Assembly (NCBI RefSeq): GCF_032191775.1 | Contig: NZ_CP132507.1 | Span: 1,079,001 to 1,143,000 of the forward strand | DNA: 64,000 nucleotides | Reading direction: 5' to 3' | Source of the DNA: Rhodoferax mekongensis | GTDB taxonomy: Bacteria > Pseudomonadota > Gammaproteobacteria > Burkholderiales > Burkholderiaceae_C | In this document: one piece after another, positions 36,042 to 43,734 of the stretch | Numbering within the stretch: the first letter of the stretch is position 1 | How the letters are laid out: every line of letters starts with the position of its first letter | The notes under the pieces: model-generated | Databases searched by the model: none | What the model saw: only the letters and a program-made list of their open reading frames with translations | What the model was told of the DNA's origin: nothing | Position numbers and translations under genes: made by a program

Positions 36042-36719
36042 ATGACCCCTACCGAGACCCTGCCTGCCGCGCCTGCTGAAGATGTCGCGCCACCTGAGGC
36101 CAAACGCCCGCGCGGCCGTCCCCGCAAAACCGAAGACGAGCGTGATGACGGCAACCGCCGCCACGAGCTGCTCAAAGCTGCAGCCCAGCTCTTCCGCCGC
36201 CAAGGGTTCGCCGCTACCACCACCCGCGACATCGCCAACGCGGCTGGCATGCAAAGCGGCTCGCCGTTCTACCACTTCAAAAGCAAAGACGCGCTCTTGT
36301 TCGCCGTCATGGAGGCGGGCATGCATTCGGCGCTGGCCAACCAGCAGCGTGTGCTGGGTGACGCGGCCTATGCCGCACTGAGTCCGGCCGACAAACTGCG
36401 CCGCCTCGTCCATGCGCACTTTGAGGTGCTGCTCGGGCCGGGGAATGACTTTGTGCCGGTCATGCTGTACGAGTGGCGCTCCTTGCAGCGCCCGCAGCGC
36501 AAGGTGCTGCACAAACTGATTGCCGACTACGAGGCCCTTTGGATGCCGGTGCTGCAAGCCCTGCAGAACAGTGGCCAGCTCAAGGCGCCGGTGGGCGTGG
36601 CGCGCCTGCTGATTCTGGGCGCGCTCAACTGGTCGGTGCAATGGTTCGACCCCGCCAAAGGGGCCACGGTAGAAGCGCTCGGCGAACACGCCGTGGCCAT
36701 GTTCATTCAGGAGGTGTGA
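36042..36719 (+). CDS. TetR/AcrR family transcriptional regulator
   Basis: A 225-residue protein. After a Pro/Ala-rich head and a basic KRPRGRPRK segment, the helix-turn-helix covers about residues 45-95, with TTTRDIANAAGM and SPFYHFKSKDAL as the recognition segments. The C-terminal domain is helical and would bind an effector, probably an acyl-CoA given the genes behind it. Its stop overlaps the SDR gene start. A palindrome at 35998-36011 is a candidate binding site. Confidence 0.87.
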   Translation: MTPTETLPAAPAEDVAPPEAKRPRGRPRKTEDERDDGNRRHELLKAAAQLFRRQGFAATTTRDIANAAGMQSGSPFYHFKSKDALLFAVMEAGMHSALANQQRVLGDAAYAALSPADKLRRLVHAHFEVLLGPGNDFVPVMLYEWRSLQRPQRKVLHKLIADYEALWMPVLQALQNSGQLKAPVGVARLLILGALNWSVQWFDPAKGATVEALGEHAVAMFIQEV

Positions 36720-37603
36720 TGCATTACGGTTCTGTCTTCGCGCCCGGCTTGTTCGCCGGCAAAGTGGTGGTGATTACCGGAGGCGGCTCCGGCATTGGCC
36801 GCTGCACAGCCCATGAGCTGGCGGCCTTGGGCGCCACTGTGGCGCTCATAGGCCGCAAGCCCGAAAAGCTGGAGAAAGCGGCAGCCGAGATCGCCGAGGA
36901 CGGTGGCAAAGTCAGCCAGCATGTGTGCGACATCCGCAATGAAGACGCCGTGAAGGCCTGCGTGGCTGCCATCGTGGCCGAGCACGGCCGTATTGACGGC
37001 CTGGTGAACAACGCCGGCGGCCAGTACATGACGCCGCTGGAAGCCATCAGCGCCAAGGGCTGGGAGGCGGTCATCAACACCAACCTGACCGGCGGCTTCT
37101 TGATGGCACGCGAGTGCTTCAGCCAAAGCATGAGCAAGCATGGCGGCGCGATCGTCAACATCGTGGCCGACATGTGGGGCTCCATGCCCGGCATGGGGCA
37201 CAGTGGTGCCGCGCGCGCCGGTATGGTGAGCTTTACCGAGACTGCAGCCACCGAGTGGGCAGGCCGTGGGGTGCGGGTGAACGCCGTCGCGCCGGGCTAC
37301 ATCGCTTCCAGCGGCATGGACCACTATCCGCCCGAAATGGGCCCCATGCTCCGCGAAATGGCCAAGACGGTGCCCTTGGGCCGCTTTGGCACCGAGGCCG
37401 AAACCTCCGCCGGCATTGTGTTTTTGCTGAGCCCTGCAGCGGCGTTTATCAGCGGTACCACGCTGCGCATCGACGGTGCACGGCCCCAAGTGCGCATGGG
37501 CTGGCCCATGCGCGTGGCGGACGAAAAGGCGCAAGCCCGCGATGCCATCAAGCCTTTCAACGGCTTTCATCGCGCCAGCACGCCCAAGGTGTTTCAGTCA
37601 TGA
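36719..37603 (+). CDS. SDR oxidoreductase, PECR/DECR-like enoyl-CoA reductase
   Basis: The ATG at 36719 overlaps the TetR stop and gives 294 residues; the open frame upstream lies inside the TetR gene. TGGGSGIG (20-27) and NNAGG are present. In place of YxxxK there is HSGAARAGM, the same arrangement seen in peroxisomal trans-2-enoyl-CoA reductase (PECR), in which the usual Tyr is missing from that position. An NADPH-dependent reductase for enoyl- or dienoyl-CoA is therefore the best guess. It overlaps the acyl-CoA dehydrogenase gene by 4 bp. Confidence 0.85.
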   Translation: MHYGSVFAPGLFAGKVVVITGGGSGIGRCTAHELAALGATVALIGRKPEKLEKAAAEIAEDGGKVSQHVCDIRNEDAVKACVAAIVAEHGRIDGLVNNAGGQYMTPLEAISAKGWEAVINTNLTGGFLMARECFSQSMSKHGGAIVNIVADMWGSMPGMGHSGAARAGMVSFTETAATEWAGRGVRVNAVAPGYIASSGMDHYPPEMGPMLREMAKTVPLGRFGTEAETSAGIVFLLSPAAAFISGTTLRIDGARPQVRMGWPMRVADEKAQARDAIKPFNGFHRASTPKVFQS

Positions 37604-38790
37604 GCGCGCTCCCTGAATTGGCACAGGAGCTCGGCCCGGAAGATGTGGCTGCCGTCGAAGACGCGGCGCGCCGCTTCATCCAGACCGAGGTGGCCCCGCA
37701 TCTGGCGGACTGGGAAGAGGCGGGCGAGTTCCCCCGCAGCCTGTACCAGCGCGCTGCCGATCTGGGGTGGCTGGGGCTGGGATACCCGGAGCGCTTTGGT
37801 GGCACACCGGCACCCTGGGCACTGCGCAACGCGCTCACGATTGCGCTCGCCCGCAACGGGGGCAGTGGCGGCCTGATGGCCAGCCTGTTCAGCCTCAACA
37901 TCGGCTTGCCTCCGGTGCTGCGGCATGGCTCTGCGGCCCTGCAGCAGCAGGTGGTGCCCGATGTGCTGGCCGGCCGCAAGATTGCCGCACTGGCGATTAC
38001 CGAGCCCGGCGGTGGCACCGATGTCTCGGCACTCAAAACCACGGCCCGCCTGGAGGGCAACGAGTACGTGGTGGATGGTGAAAAAACCTTCATCACCTCC
38101 GGCATGCGCGCTGACTGGATCACGGTGGCGGTGCGCACCGACCTGAAGAACAAAGGTCCCATGGGCATCTCCATGCTCATGGTGCCCGGCGACGCGCCCG
38201 GCCTGTCGCGCAGCCCTCTCCAAAAAATGGGCTGGCATTGCTCGGACACCGCGCAACTGCGCTTTGACGGCGTGCGGGTGCCGGCCTCCAACCTCGTGGG
38301 CGAGGAGGGTGCGGGTTTCAAGATCATCCTGACCAACTTCAACGGCGAGCGCTTGTCCATGGCAGCCATGGCGCTGGGCTTTGCGGAGTGCTGTTACGAC
38401 GAAGCCTTGAGCTGGGCTCAGCAGCGCAAAACCTTTGGTACCGCGCTGATTGATCACCAGGTGATCCGCCACAAGTTCATGGACATGAAGATGCGCATCG
38501 AGTCCACCCGCGCCTGGCTGCATGCGGTGGCCGCCCGGGCGGACGCCGGTGACCGCGGCGACAAGTCGGCCAAAGGTGCAGAGTGGGTGGCACAGGTGTG
38601 CCTGCTAAAGAACCATGCGACCCAGACCATGCAGTTCTGCGCCGACCAGGGCGTGCAGATTTTGGGTGGCATGGGCTACATGCGGGGCACGGCCTGTGAG
38701 CGTATTTACCGCGAAGTGAAGGTGATGATGATCGGCGGCGGCGCTGAGGAAATCATGAAAGAGTTGGCAAGCCGTCAGCTCGGCCTGTGA
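37600..38790 (+). CDS. Acyl-CoA dehydrogenase
   Basis: The ATG at 37600 overlaps the SDR stop by 4 bp and gives 396 residues, normal family size. ALAITEPGGGTDVSALKT (flavin and substrate contact), VDGEKTFITSGMRADW, FGTALIDHQVIRHKFMDM and QILGGMGYMRG are present. The late GGGAEEIMKELASRQLGL holds the glutamate usual as catalytic base near the end of the protein. The substrate is unknown; citronellyl-CoA or other branched acyl-CoA dehydrogenases (AtuD-like) are alternatives. It forms a TetR-SDR-dehydrogenase-thioesterase set. Confidence 0.9.
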   Translation: MSALPELAQELGPEDVAAVEDAARRFIQTEVAPHLADWEEAGEFPRSLYQRAADLGWLGLGYPERFGGTPAPWALRNALTIALARNGGSGGLMASLFSLNIGLPPVLRHGSAALQQQVVPDVLAGRKIAALAITEPGGGTDVSALKTTARLEGNEYVVDGEKTFITSGMRADWITVAVRTDLKNKGPMGISMLMVPGDAPGLSRSPLQKMGWHCSDTAQLRFDGVRVPASNLVGEEGAGFKIILTNFNGERLSMAAMALGFAECCYDEALSWAQQRKTFGTALIDHQVIRHKFMDMKMRIESTRAWLHAVAARADAGDRGDKSAKGAEWVAQVCLLKNHATQTMQFCADQGVQILGGMGYMRGTACERIYREVKVMMIGGGAEEIMKELASRQLGL

Positions 38791-38799
38791 GAATGCGGC

Positions 38800-39297
38800 A
38801 TGCCTAAAACCCCCCATGCAGAGTCAGCCGCAGTGCCCATCGTTTTTGAGGCTGAGTTCATTGAAGGCCTGACCAGCATCTTTGAAGTGAGCATCGTCTT
38901 CAACCAGATGCTGGGCTTGAAGATAACCTCCATCACTCCTGACAAAGTGAAGGCCAGTATTGCCATGCGCCCGGAGCTGGTGGGGCACTATGCCTATAAC
39001 CGCATACACGGCGGCGTGATCAGCGCAGGGCTGGATGCCATGGGTGGCTTGGCAGTGATGGCGGCCATAGGCGCACGCCACATGGACGAAGCGCCTTCGC
39101 AGCGCCTGCACCGCTTTGCCAAACTGGGCACCATCGATTTGCGGGTGGACTACCTGCGCCCCGGCATCGGCGAGCAGTTCGAGCTGCACGCCGAGGTGAT
39201 GCGCCTGGGCTCACGCGTGGCGTCTACCCGAATGGAGTTTCTGGGCGCGGATGGCAAGCTGTTGTCCACGGGGTCTGCGGCATATATCGTCTCCTGA
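38800..39297 (+). CDS. PaaI-like hot-dog thioesterase
   Basis: A 165-residue single hot-dog protein. NRIHGGVISAGLDAMGGLAVM (67-87) is the PaaI/YigI-type active-site segment with the HGG loop; DLRVDYLRPG follows. It hydrolyses acyl-CoA. It starts 9 bp after the acyl-CoA dehydrogenase gene, so it is probably the last gene of that transcript. A dispersed repeat begins right after its stop. Confidence 0.85.
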   Translation: MPKTPHAESAAVPIVFEAEFIEGLTSIFEVSIVFNQMLGLKITSITPDKVKASIAMRPELVGHYAYNRIHGGVISAGLDAMGGLAVMAAIGARHMDEAPSQRLHRFAKLGTIDLRVDYLRPGIGEQFELHAEVMRLGSRVASTRMEFLGADGKLLSTGSAAYIVS

Positions 39298-39298
39298 T

Positions 39299-39358
39299 TT
39301 GCTATATTTTCAGGAGCAGCTCGCGCATATTCCATGGGCGCTAGGGGCATAAATGACC
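39299..39358 (+). repeat. Dispersed repeat copy E, after the PaaI-like gene
   Basis: TTGCTATATTTTCAGGAGCA, then GCTCGCGCATATTCCATGGG CGCTAGGGGCATAAATGACC. It begins one base after the stop codon of the upstream gene and ends where the unassigned island sequence starts. Confidence 0.7.
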
Positions 39359-39710
39359 AAGAAATATGCCAGCTGTGAAGCTTGTATGTTTCATTGGTTG
39401 CGCAAGTAGCTTAGGCCAGTTTTTCGATTTAAGGACGGTGTGAAGTGAACGCCTGATCTGTAGCGGCAACAGCCGTTCACAAAAACACCCGATTGGGGGA
39501 TGTTCAATCTGGTTCTGAGGCGCAAAAATCGTGAAATCACTGGCTCACCTCATTCCTTACAAAGTGCGTGGTTTGTCAGATTTTTTATACCTATACCAAC
39601 GCATATGAAAATTTCGGAGATCGAGACTAATAAAGGCTTTCCAGCGCAATTTGCGTCCTGTTTATCCCGCAGCCTCCAGAATTTCCCGCAGGTTTTGCGG
39701 CATACATTAC
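39359..39710. other. Gene-less stretch ahead of the first cassette
   Basis: About 350 bp without a convincing gene. It contains GTGAACG and CGTTCAC at 39446-39479, an inverted pair about 20 bp apart. The right end (39711-39718) is a GTTAGAGC core. No L'' box for a complete attC could be found, so the left border of the cassette island remains undefined. Confidence 0.4.
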
Positions 39711-39718
39711 GTTAGAGC
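39711..39718 (+). other. Cassette boundary core site (GTTRRRY type)
   Basis: GTTAGAGC, the conserved core that ends one attC site and starts the next cassette. It is perfectly complementary to the R'' box GCTCTAAC at 40190-40197 that ends the same cassette, as expected for an integron cassette. Eight bases later the DUF4262 ORF starts. Confidence 0.6.
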
Positions 39719-39725
39719 GCAACAC

Positions 39726-40196
39726 ATGGACGAATCTGATCGCAGGCTCCTAGAGAACATCGAGAAGTTCGGATGTCAGGTCATGCACATCTCGGAGGAA
39801 GATGAGCTGCCTCCGTTCGCCTACTCCGTCGGGATTCAAAAGACGAGTGGTGCACCCGAAGTAGTCGTCATCGGCTTAAAAAGAGACATGGCTCACTTCG
39901 TCGTCAATGAGTACAACAAGCGAGTACGAGAAGGCGAGAAATTCATACCGGGTAAAAGGTACTCTGGTTTCATCGGCGACTTTGAGATGGAGGTCGCGAC
40001 GGTCCACCAATCTCACTACAAAGAGTACTTTGGCTAATCACTGTGGTTCTATGAAGGGCCACACTTCGATGTCGTCCAGCTCGTCTTTCCAAATACATCG
40101 GGTGTTTGGCCGTGGGAGTCAGAGGCAACAGACTGGTTTCGTGCGTGGCAACCCATTCTTTCAAAACCGTCAGATGATGAGCCTTCAGCGCTCTAA
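39726..40196 (+). pseudogene. DUF4262 domain protein gene with in-frame stop
   Basis: The frame from ATG 39726 runs MDESDRRLLENIEKFGC to YKEYFG and then meets TAA at 40035-40037. Past that stop the same frame continues SLWFYEGPHFDVVQLVFP, then WPWESEATDWFRAWQPILS to a natural TAA at 40194-40196, all matching the usual DUF4262 C-terminus. A single base change (TAT or TAC to TAA) thus removes the last third; the intact protein would have 156 residues. Function of the family is unknown. The gene fills an integron-type cassette, its final stop overlapping the R'' box. Confidence 0.8.
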
Positions 40197-40199
40197 CCC
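40190..40199 (+). other. Left fragment of attC site interrupted by IS
   Basis: R'' box GCTCTAAC followed by CC. When the inserted element (40200-41672) is removed, it joins the L'' part at 41673 with seven bases between AAC and TCAAGC, the spacing of standard attC sites. Confidence 0.75.
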
Positions 40200-41672
40200 T
40201 ACATATATGGACTCCCCCACAAGCGCAAGAAACTGATCGATAGTTTGGCTGTTGGGGAAGCGCCTGCAGTCGTATATCCGGCATCTAAAGTGGACTCTGT
40301 TGTGGTCCGTGCCGACATGGAATCTGCGTCACCGATGCGCCACACGCTACAAGCGGCAGGCAAGCTGCCGGAAGAGTTATCGGCGTCTATCGGTGTGGGG
40401 TGAACCCGGTTGGCCATGATGGTCGATCAATCTCGTCGCAACGCGTGATGGGTTTTCAAAGCTTCTTCTTGTTGACGGCTGTTTTGGATGTTGGCAGTCA
40501 AACCGGCATCACGAAAGTCTCCCTGTTGACCTTCTTGGATAGCCGCACGGTTTGTTCGCCAAACGGCTCCTTGTCTCTGAGCGTGGCATAACAAATCCGC
40601 GCCAGCTTGTTGGCCAGCGCGCACGCAGCCTTGTTGTGATTGCTTCTGAACTGCACATCCAGCGCCCAGCGACGGACCCCACACACCTCCTTGCCTGCGC
40701 CTTCGGCTACCTTGGCTGAGCGCAGTACACTCCTGGCCCCGTGCGTGAGCAGCATGCGCAGGTAGCGGTCCCCCTTCTTGGAGATGCGTCCCAGATAACG
40801 GCTATTGCCCGAGCTGTACTCCTTGGGCGTCAGGCCAAACCAACTGGAGAAATGCCGCGCATCCTGAAAGTGGCTCACATCACCTGATGTTGCCGCCACC
40901 AGCGCAGTAGCCGTAAGCAATCCAATGCCAGGAATCGACAGCAACGTGGTGCAAGCTGGGCTGAGCTTGGCCAGACGAGCCAGTTCGCGTTCCAGTTGGG
41001 CAATGCGTGCCTCCAGCAAATGAATTTCTTCCACCAGCAGTTTGGCAGTACCCCGGATCAGCTCGGGCACCGCCGTGTTGGGATCGGCCAGTACCCGGCT
41101 GATTGACTCCACGCCAGTGCGCGCGCCCACAGGAATCGCAATCCCGAATTCCCGGCAGAAGCCCCGTAAAGCATTGATACGGGAAGTGCGCGTTCCCATC
41201 CACAGACTGCGGATGCGGTGCATGCCTTGCAGTGCTTGTTGTTCAACAGACTTCACCCGAACCGGGCGAATATCGGCGCAGCGAGCAGCTTCCAGTAACG
41301 CCGCAGCATCGGTGGCATCAGTCTTGTTGCGTTTGACGTAGGCACGGATGTACTGAGCAGGCAGAAGGCGAACTTCAATGCCTAGGCCATTGAGCCAGCG
41401 GGCCCAGTGGTGGGCTGAGCCGCAGGCTTCCATGACAACGAGGTTCACTTCCCGGTTGAGAAACCAGCGCTCGAACTGGGTGCGCGTGAGGCGCTGGGTT
41501 TCCACCACGCACCAGTGCTCATCGGCAACTGCGAGTTGAAAGACGGACTTTGCAAGATCGACTGCAACGGTAGTAGCATTCATGTCGGACTCCTTACGTT
41601 GAAAGATCTGATCCCCATCCCCATGACGACCAGTACGCAACTCTTGCGCAAAAAGACGGGGGAGTCCATCCC
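40200..41672 (-). mobile_element. IS1111-group insertion sequence (IS110 family) in an attC site
   Basis: Perfect 12-bp inverted repeats ATGGACTCCCCC (40207-40218) and its complement (41658-41669) flank a single transposase on the - strand. The repeats are subterminal: about 7 bp at the left and 3 bp at the right lie outside them, the layout known for IS1111-group elements. The IS1111-attC subgroup targets integron attC sites, and the sequence on both sides here rebuilds an attC. Total length is about 1473 bp. The 279 bp between the left repeat and the transposase stop (40219-40497) has no convincing gene. Exact ends cannot be fixed without an empty site. Confidence 0.82.
40498..41583 (-). 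CDS. IS110 family transposase (IS1111 group)
   Basis: The ATG at 41583 with AAGGAG 6 bp before gives 361 residues. The N-terminal DEDD/RuvC-like domain starts VAVDLAKSVFQLAV, then VVMEACGSAHHWAR and KRNKTDATDAAALLEA. The C-terminal Transposase_20 domain has LLSIPGIGLLTATALVA and SSWFGLTPKEYSSG. These are the hallmarks of IS1111-type recombinases, which use serine/DEDD chemistry unlike DDE transposases. It appears intact, so the element may be active. Confidence 0.93.
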   Translation of the reverse strand: MNATTVAVDLAKSVFQLAVADEHWCVVETQRLTRTQFERWFLNREVNLVVMEACGSAHHWARWLNGLGIEVRLLPAQYIRAYVKRNKTDATDAAALLEAARCADIRPVRVKSVEQQALQGMHRIRSLWMGTRTSRINALRGFCREFGIAIPVGARTGVESISRVLADPNTAVPELIRGTAKLLVEEIHLLEARIAQLERELARLAKLSPACTTLLSIPGIGLLTATALVAATSGDVSHFQDARHFSSWFGLTPKEYSSGNSRYLGRISKKGDRYLRMLLTHGARSVLRSAKVAEGAGKEVCGVRRWALDVQFRSNHNKAACALANKLARICYATLRDKEPFGEQTVRLSKKVNRETFVMPV

Positions 41673-41756
41673 ATCACTCAAGCGGACCGCCACAAGCTGC
41701 GCTTGTGGTTTCCTCCGCGCTTCGCGCTCCGGCGTCCGCTTACTTCCACGTTAGAC
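41673..41756 (+). other. Right part of attC site (L'', stem, L', R')
   Basis: TCAAGCGGACCGCC (L'') pairs with GGCGTCCGCTTA (L') with one extra unpaired base, the polarity signal of attC sites. Between them are CCACAAGC/GCTTGTGG and CGCGCTTCGCG palindromes. The site ends at the R' core GTTAGAC (41750-41756). Together with 40190-40199 it makes a complete attC of about 94 bp. Confidence 0.8.
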
Positions 41757-41768
41757 ATCAAAACAACT

Positions 41769-42206
41769 GTGAACTCCCAGGAACAAACCCCGCGTTCGGT
41801 TGCTTTAGTAAAGGCGGCCTTCCTTTCCGTTGGCGCTCTTTTGGTTGCCTTGTTGATATCCTTCTTAGGCGTCAGTGGCGGAGTCGGGATAAACACTGAT
41901 GCTTGGCCTGCTAGCGCTAAGCAGATCCTCGACGAGACTCCGGGTAGTGCAATCTCCTCTGAGCAGTGGAGGCGCATTAATCGCGCTCTCGAAGCTCATG
42001 GCGGAAATTCCTCGGGTACGCATCTGTTCGCAGCGGAGGTCCGGAAAGTTCTGCCCGTCTTCGTGCTAGTTCCATTCTTCTTCCTGTTATTTATTCCATT
42101 CCTCAAGCCGCTGAAAACATGGGAGGCAGGACTCATACTGGTGTCGCCTTGTGCCACCGTCGCTATTGCCGCTTCTGTGCATAGGCATGCTTACTTTATG
42201 CAGTAG
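41769..42206 (+). CDS. Cassette-borne small membrane protein of unknown function
   Basis: The GTG at 41769, 13 bp after the cassette core GTTAGAC, gives 145 residues; the open frame reaches upstream, but that part is inside the attC site. Three hydrophobic segments are visible: residues about 11-36, 101-118 and 124-140, with a soluble loop of about 60 residues containing SSEQWRRINRALEAHGG. I do not recognise the family. It is the second cassette in the island, with typical cassette length (about 560 bp). The Shine-Dalgarno sequence is weak, as is usual for cassette genes. Confidence 0.65.
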   Translation: MNSQEQTPRSVALVKAAFLSVGALLVALLISFLGVSGGVGINTDAWPASAKQILDETPGSAISSEQWRRINRALEAHGGNSSGTHLFAAEVRKVLPVFVLVPFFFLLFIPFLKPLKTWEAGLILVSPCATVAIAASVHRHAYFMQ

Positions 42207-42235
42207 CGATTGAAATGCCTACACCACGCGAAGCT

Positions 42236-42316
42236 GTGTAACAAGTCGGCCAACACGGACCGCAGCCTAGCAGGCTATGCGTGCTGGTCTGCGTCCGGTT
42301 GCCTCCAACGTTGACG
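42236..42316 (+). other. attC-like site ending the second cassette
   Basis: R''-like GTGTAAC (42236-42242), seven bases, then CCAACACGGACCGCAG, which pairs with GTCTGCGTCCGGTTG (42287-42301) with bulged bases. The right core is GTTGACG at 42310, a slight departure from GTTRRRY. The R'' box matches the R' of the previous site (GTTAGAC) except for one base. It is about 80 bp long. Confidence 0.65.
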
Positions 42317-42363
42317 TGCCAATTGAGTGACTCCTTCCGGGCGGTGGCAAAGTCAGCTATCAG

Positions 42364-43594
42364 CGGCGGATTCAACCGGTCGATGCAACACATTCGCTGA
42401 ACATTTCAGCGGGTGTATGGAAGCCGAGCGTTTTGCGCGGCCTCTCATTCAATTGTCTGGCAATTGCATTGAGTTGAACCTGAGAGAAACCCGAGAGGTT
42501 CATGCCCTTTGGCATGTACTGTCTTAGCAACCCATTCGTGTTCTCGTTGCTTCCACGTTGCCATGGGCTTTGCGGATCGCAGAAGTAGACTTGGATGTCG
42601 GTGGCTACGGTGAACTTCTTGTGTCCATGCATTTCCGTACCCCTGTCCCAAGTCAATGACTTATAGAGCTCTTGCGGCAGTTTTTGAGCGTTCTTGATTA
42701 GCGCGCTGACAACTGTTTGCGAGTCTTTTCCATCGAGTTTGACTAGCATCACGTACCGCGTCTGACGCTCAACCAGTGTTGCGATCTGGCTATTGCCACT
42801 GCCAAAGACTAAGTCCCCTTCCCAGTGACCAGGTACTGCTCGATCCTCAACGCCGAGTGGCCGCTCACTGATCGAGACAGCGTCGATGATCTGTCCGTGG
42901 ATTGCCGTCTTCTGCGTGTAGTGACGAGACCGACGCATGCCACGAGTACGCCTCAGATGGGCCAAAAGCTCCTTCTTCAAGGCGCCACGTGCTTGGATGA
43001 ACAGGCTGCGGTAGATGGTCTCGTGTGACACGTGATGGCTTTCGTCGCACGGATAAGTATGCTTGAGCCAGCCTGCGATCTGTTCCGGTGACCAGAGCAT
43101 CCGCAGCTTCATTGCCACGATGCGAGCCAAGGCACGGTTATGCACTAACTTGCAGACCTTGGGGCGATGCCCCCGATTCCATGCAGCTTGGTCGGCTTGA
43201 TTCGCGCGGTAGTTCTCTTGGCCGCCGTTACGCTTAATTTCACGACTGACAGTCGAAGGGGCACGTCCGAGCGTCGTCGCTATCGCTCGAATCGACAAGC
43301 CAGCCACCACCGCACGCGAAATCTCCTCACGCTCTGCCAACGTCAGTGCAAGACAGGAACGGCGACGCTCTGGTGGGCGGATTCCACCTGTCTCTGCCAG
43401 GATTTGGCGCACCGATCCATGGTGGCGATCAAATAGCTTGCCAATCTCGTGCAGCGTCCACCCTTGCTTCCAGCGCTCCCACATGAGCGCCTTCTGACTG
43501 TCTGTGTAGTAGGTTCGCGTTCGATACTTCATCTGCAACACTCCTTCTGCTCGCGCAGGTTTTAGTGTGTTGCATCGACCGGTTGAATCCGCCG
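42364..43594 (-). mobile_element. IS30-family insertion sequence
   Basis: Inverted repeats of about 29 bp at 42364-42392 and 43566-43594 (CGGCGGATTCAACCGGTCGA, continuing TGCAACACA) enclose one IS30 transposase on the - strand. The repeats look imperfectly similar for a further dozen bases outward (CAGCTATCAG versus CAGCTTCAG), so the true ends may lie a little outside. It sits just after the second attC-like site. Only about 90 bp of unassigned sequence separates it from the next terminator. Confidence 0.85.
42372..43532 (-). CDS. IS30 family transposase
   Basis: The ATG at 43532 gives 386 residues; the frame reaches 43718, but that would cross the inverted repeat. The N-terminal helix-turn-helix part has GWTLHEIGKLFDRHHGSVRQ, and a second one has LSIRAIATTLGRAPSTVSRE with the IS30 EIKRNGG. 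The DDE catalytic core includes GHWEGDL, SLTWDRGTEM and SPWQRGSNENTNGLLRQ with the final glutamate. The last codons lie in the inverted repeat. It appears intact. Confidence 0.93.
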   Translation of the reverse strand: MKYRTRTYYTDSQKALMWERWKQGWTLHEIGKLFDRHHGSVRQILAETGGIRPPERRRSCLALTLAEREEISRAVVAGLSIRAIATTLGRAPSTVSREIKRNGGQENYRANQADQAAWNRGHRPKVCKLVHNRALARIVAMKLRMLWSPEQIAGWLKHTYPCDESHHVSHETIYRSLFIQARGALKKELLAHLRRTRGMRRSRHYTQKTAIHGQIIDAVSISERPLGVEDRAVPGHWEGDLVFGSGNSQIATLVERQTRYVMLVKLDGKDSQTVVSALIKNAQKLPQELYKSLTWDRGTEMHGHKKFTVATDIQVYFCDPQSPWQRGSNENTNGLLRQYMPKGMNLSGFSQVQLNAIARQLNERPRKTLGFHTPAEMFSECVASTG

Positions 43595-43681
43595 CCTGAA
43601 GCTGCCCCACAAACATCTGGAAGCCTGAAACACGTTTGGGTTTCTGTTCTTGTCGCATCAACAACTTGGCAAAATCCAAAG

Positions 43682-43721
43682 CCCATGAAAAAGGCCACCC
43701 GAAGGTGGCCTTTTTCATGGG
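43682..43721 (-). terminator. Strong bidirectional terminator after the transporter operon
   Basis: A perfect 18-bp stem (43682-43699 with 43704-43721) around a 4-base loop. Read on the - strand it is GGCCACC-TTCG-GGTGGCC followed by five T. It ends the operon of the ABC substrate-binding gene, and A/T runs on both sides allow it to work from either direction. Confidence 0.85.
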
Positions 43722-43734
43722 TAGCTGGCGGTGC

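Noticed and set aside
40035..40037. Recoding of the DUF4262 stop codon
   Set aside because: TAA is not a selenocysteine or pyrrolysine codon and no recoding structure was seen. A nonsense mutation is simpler.
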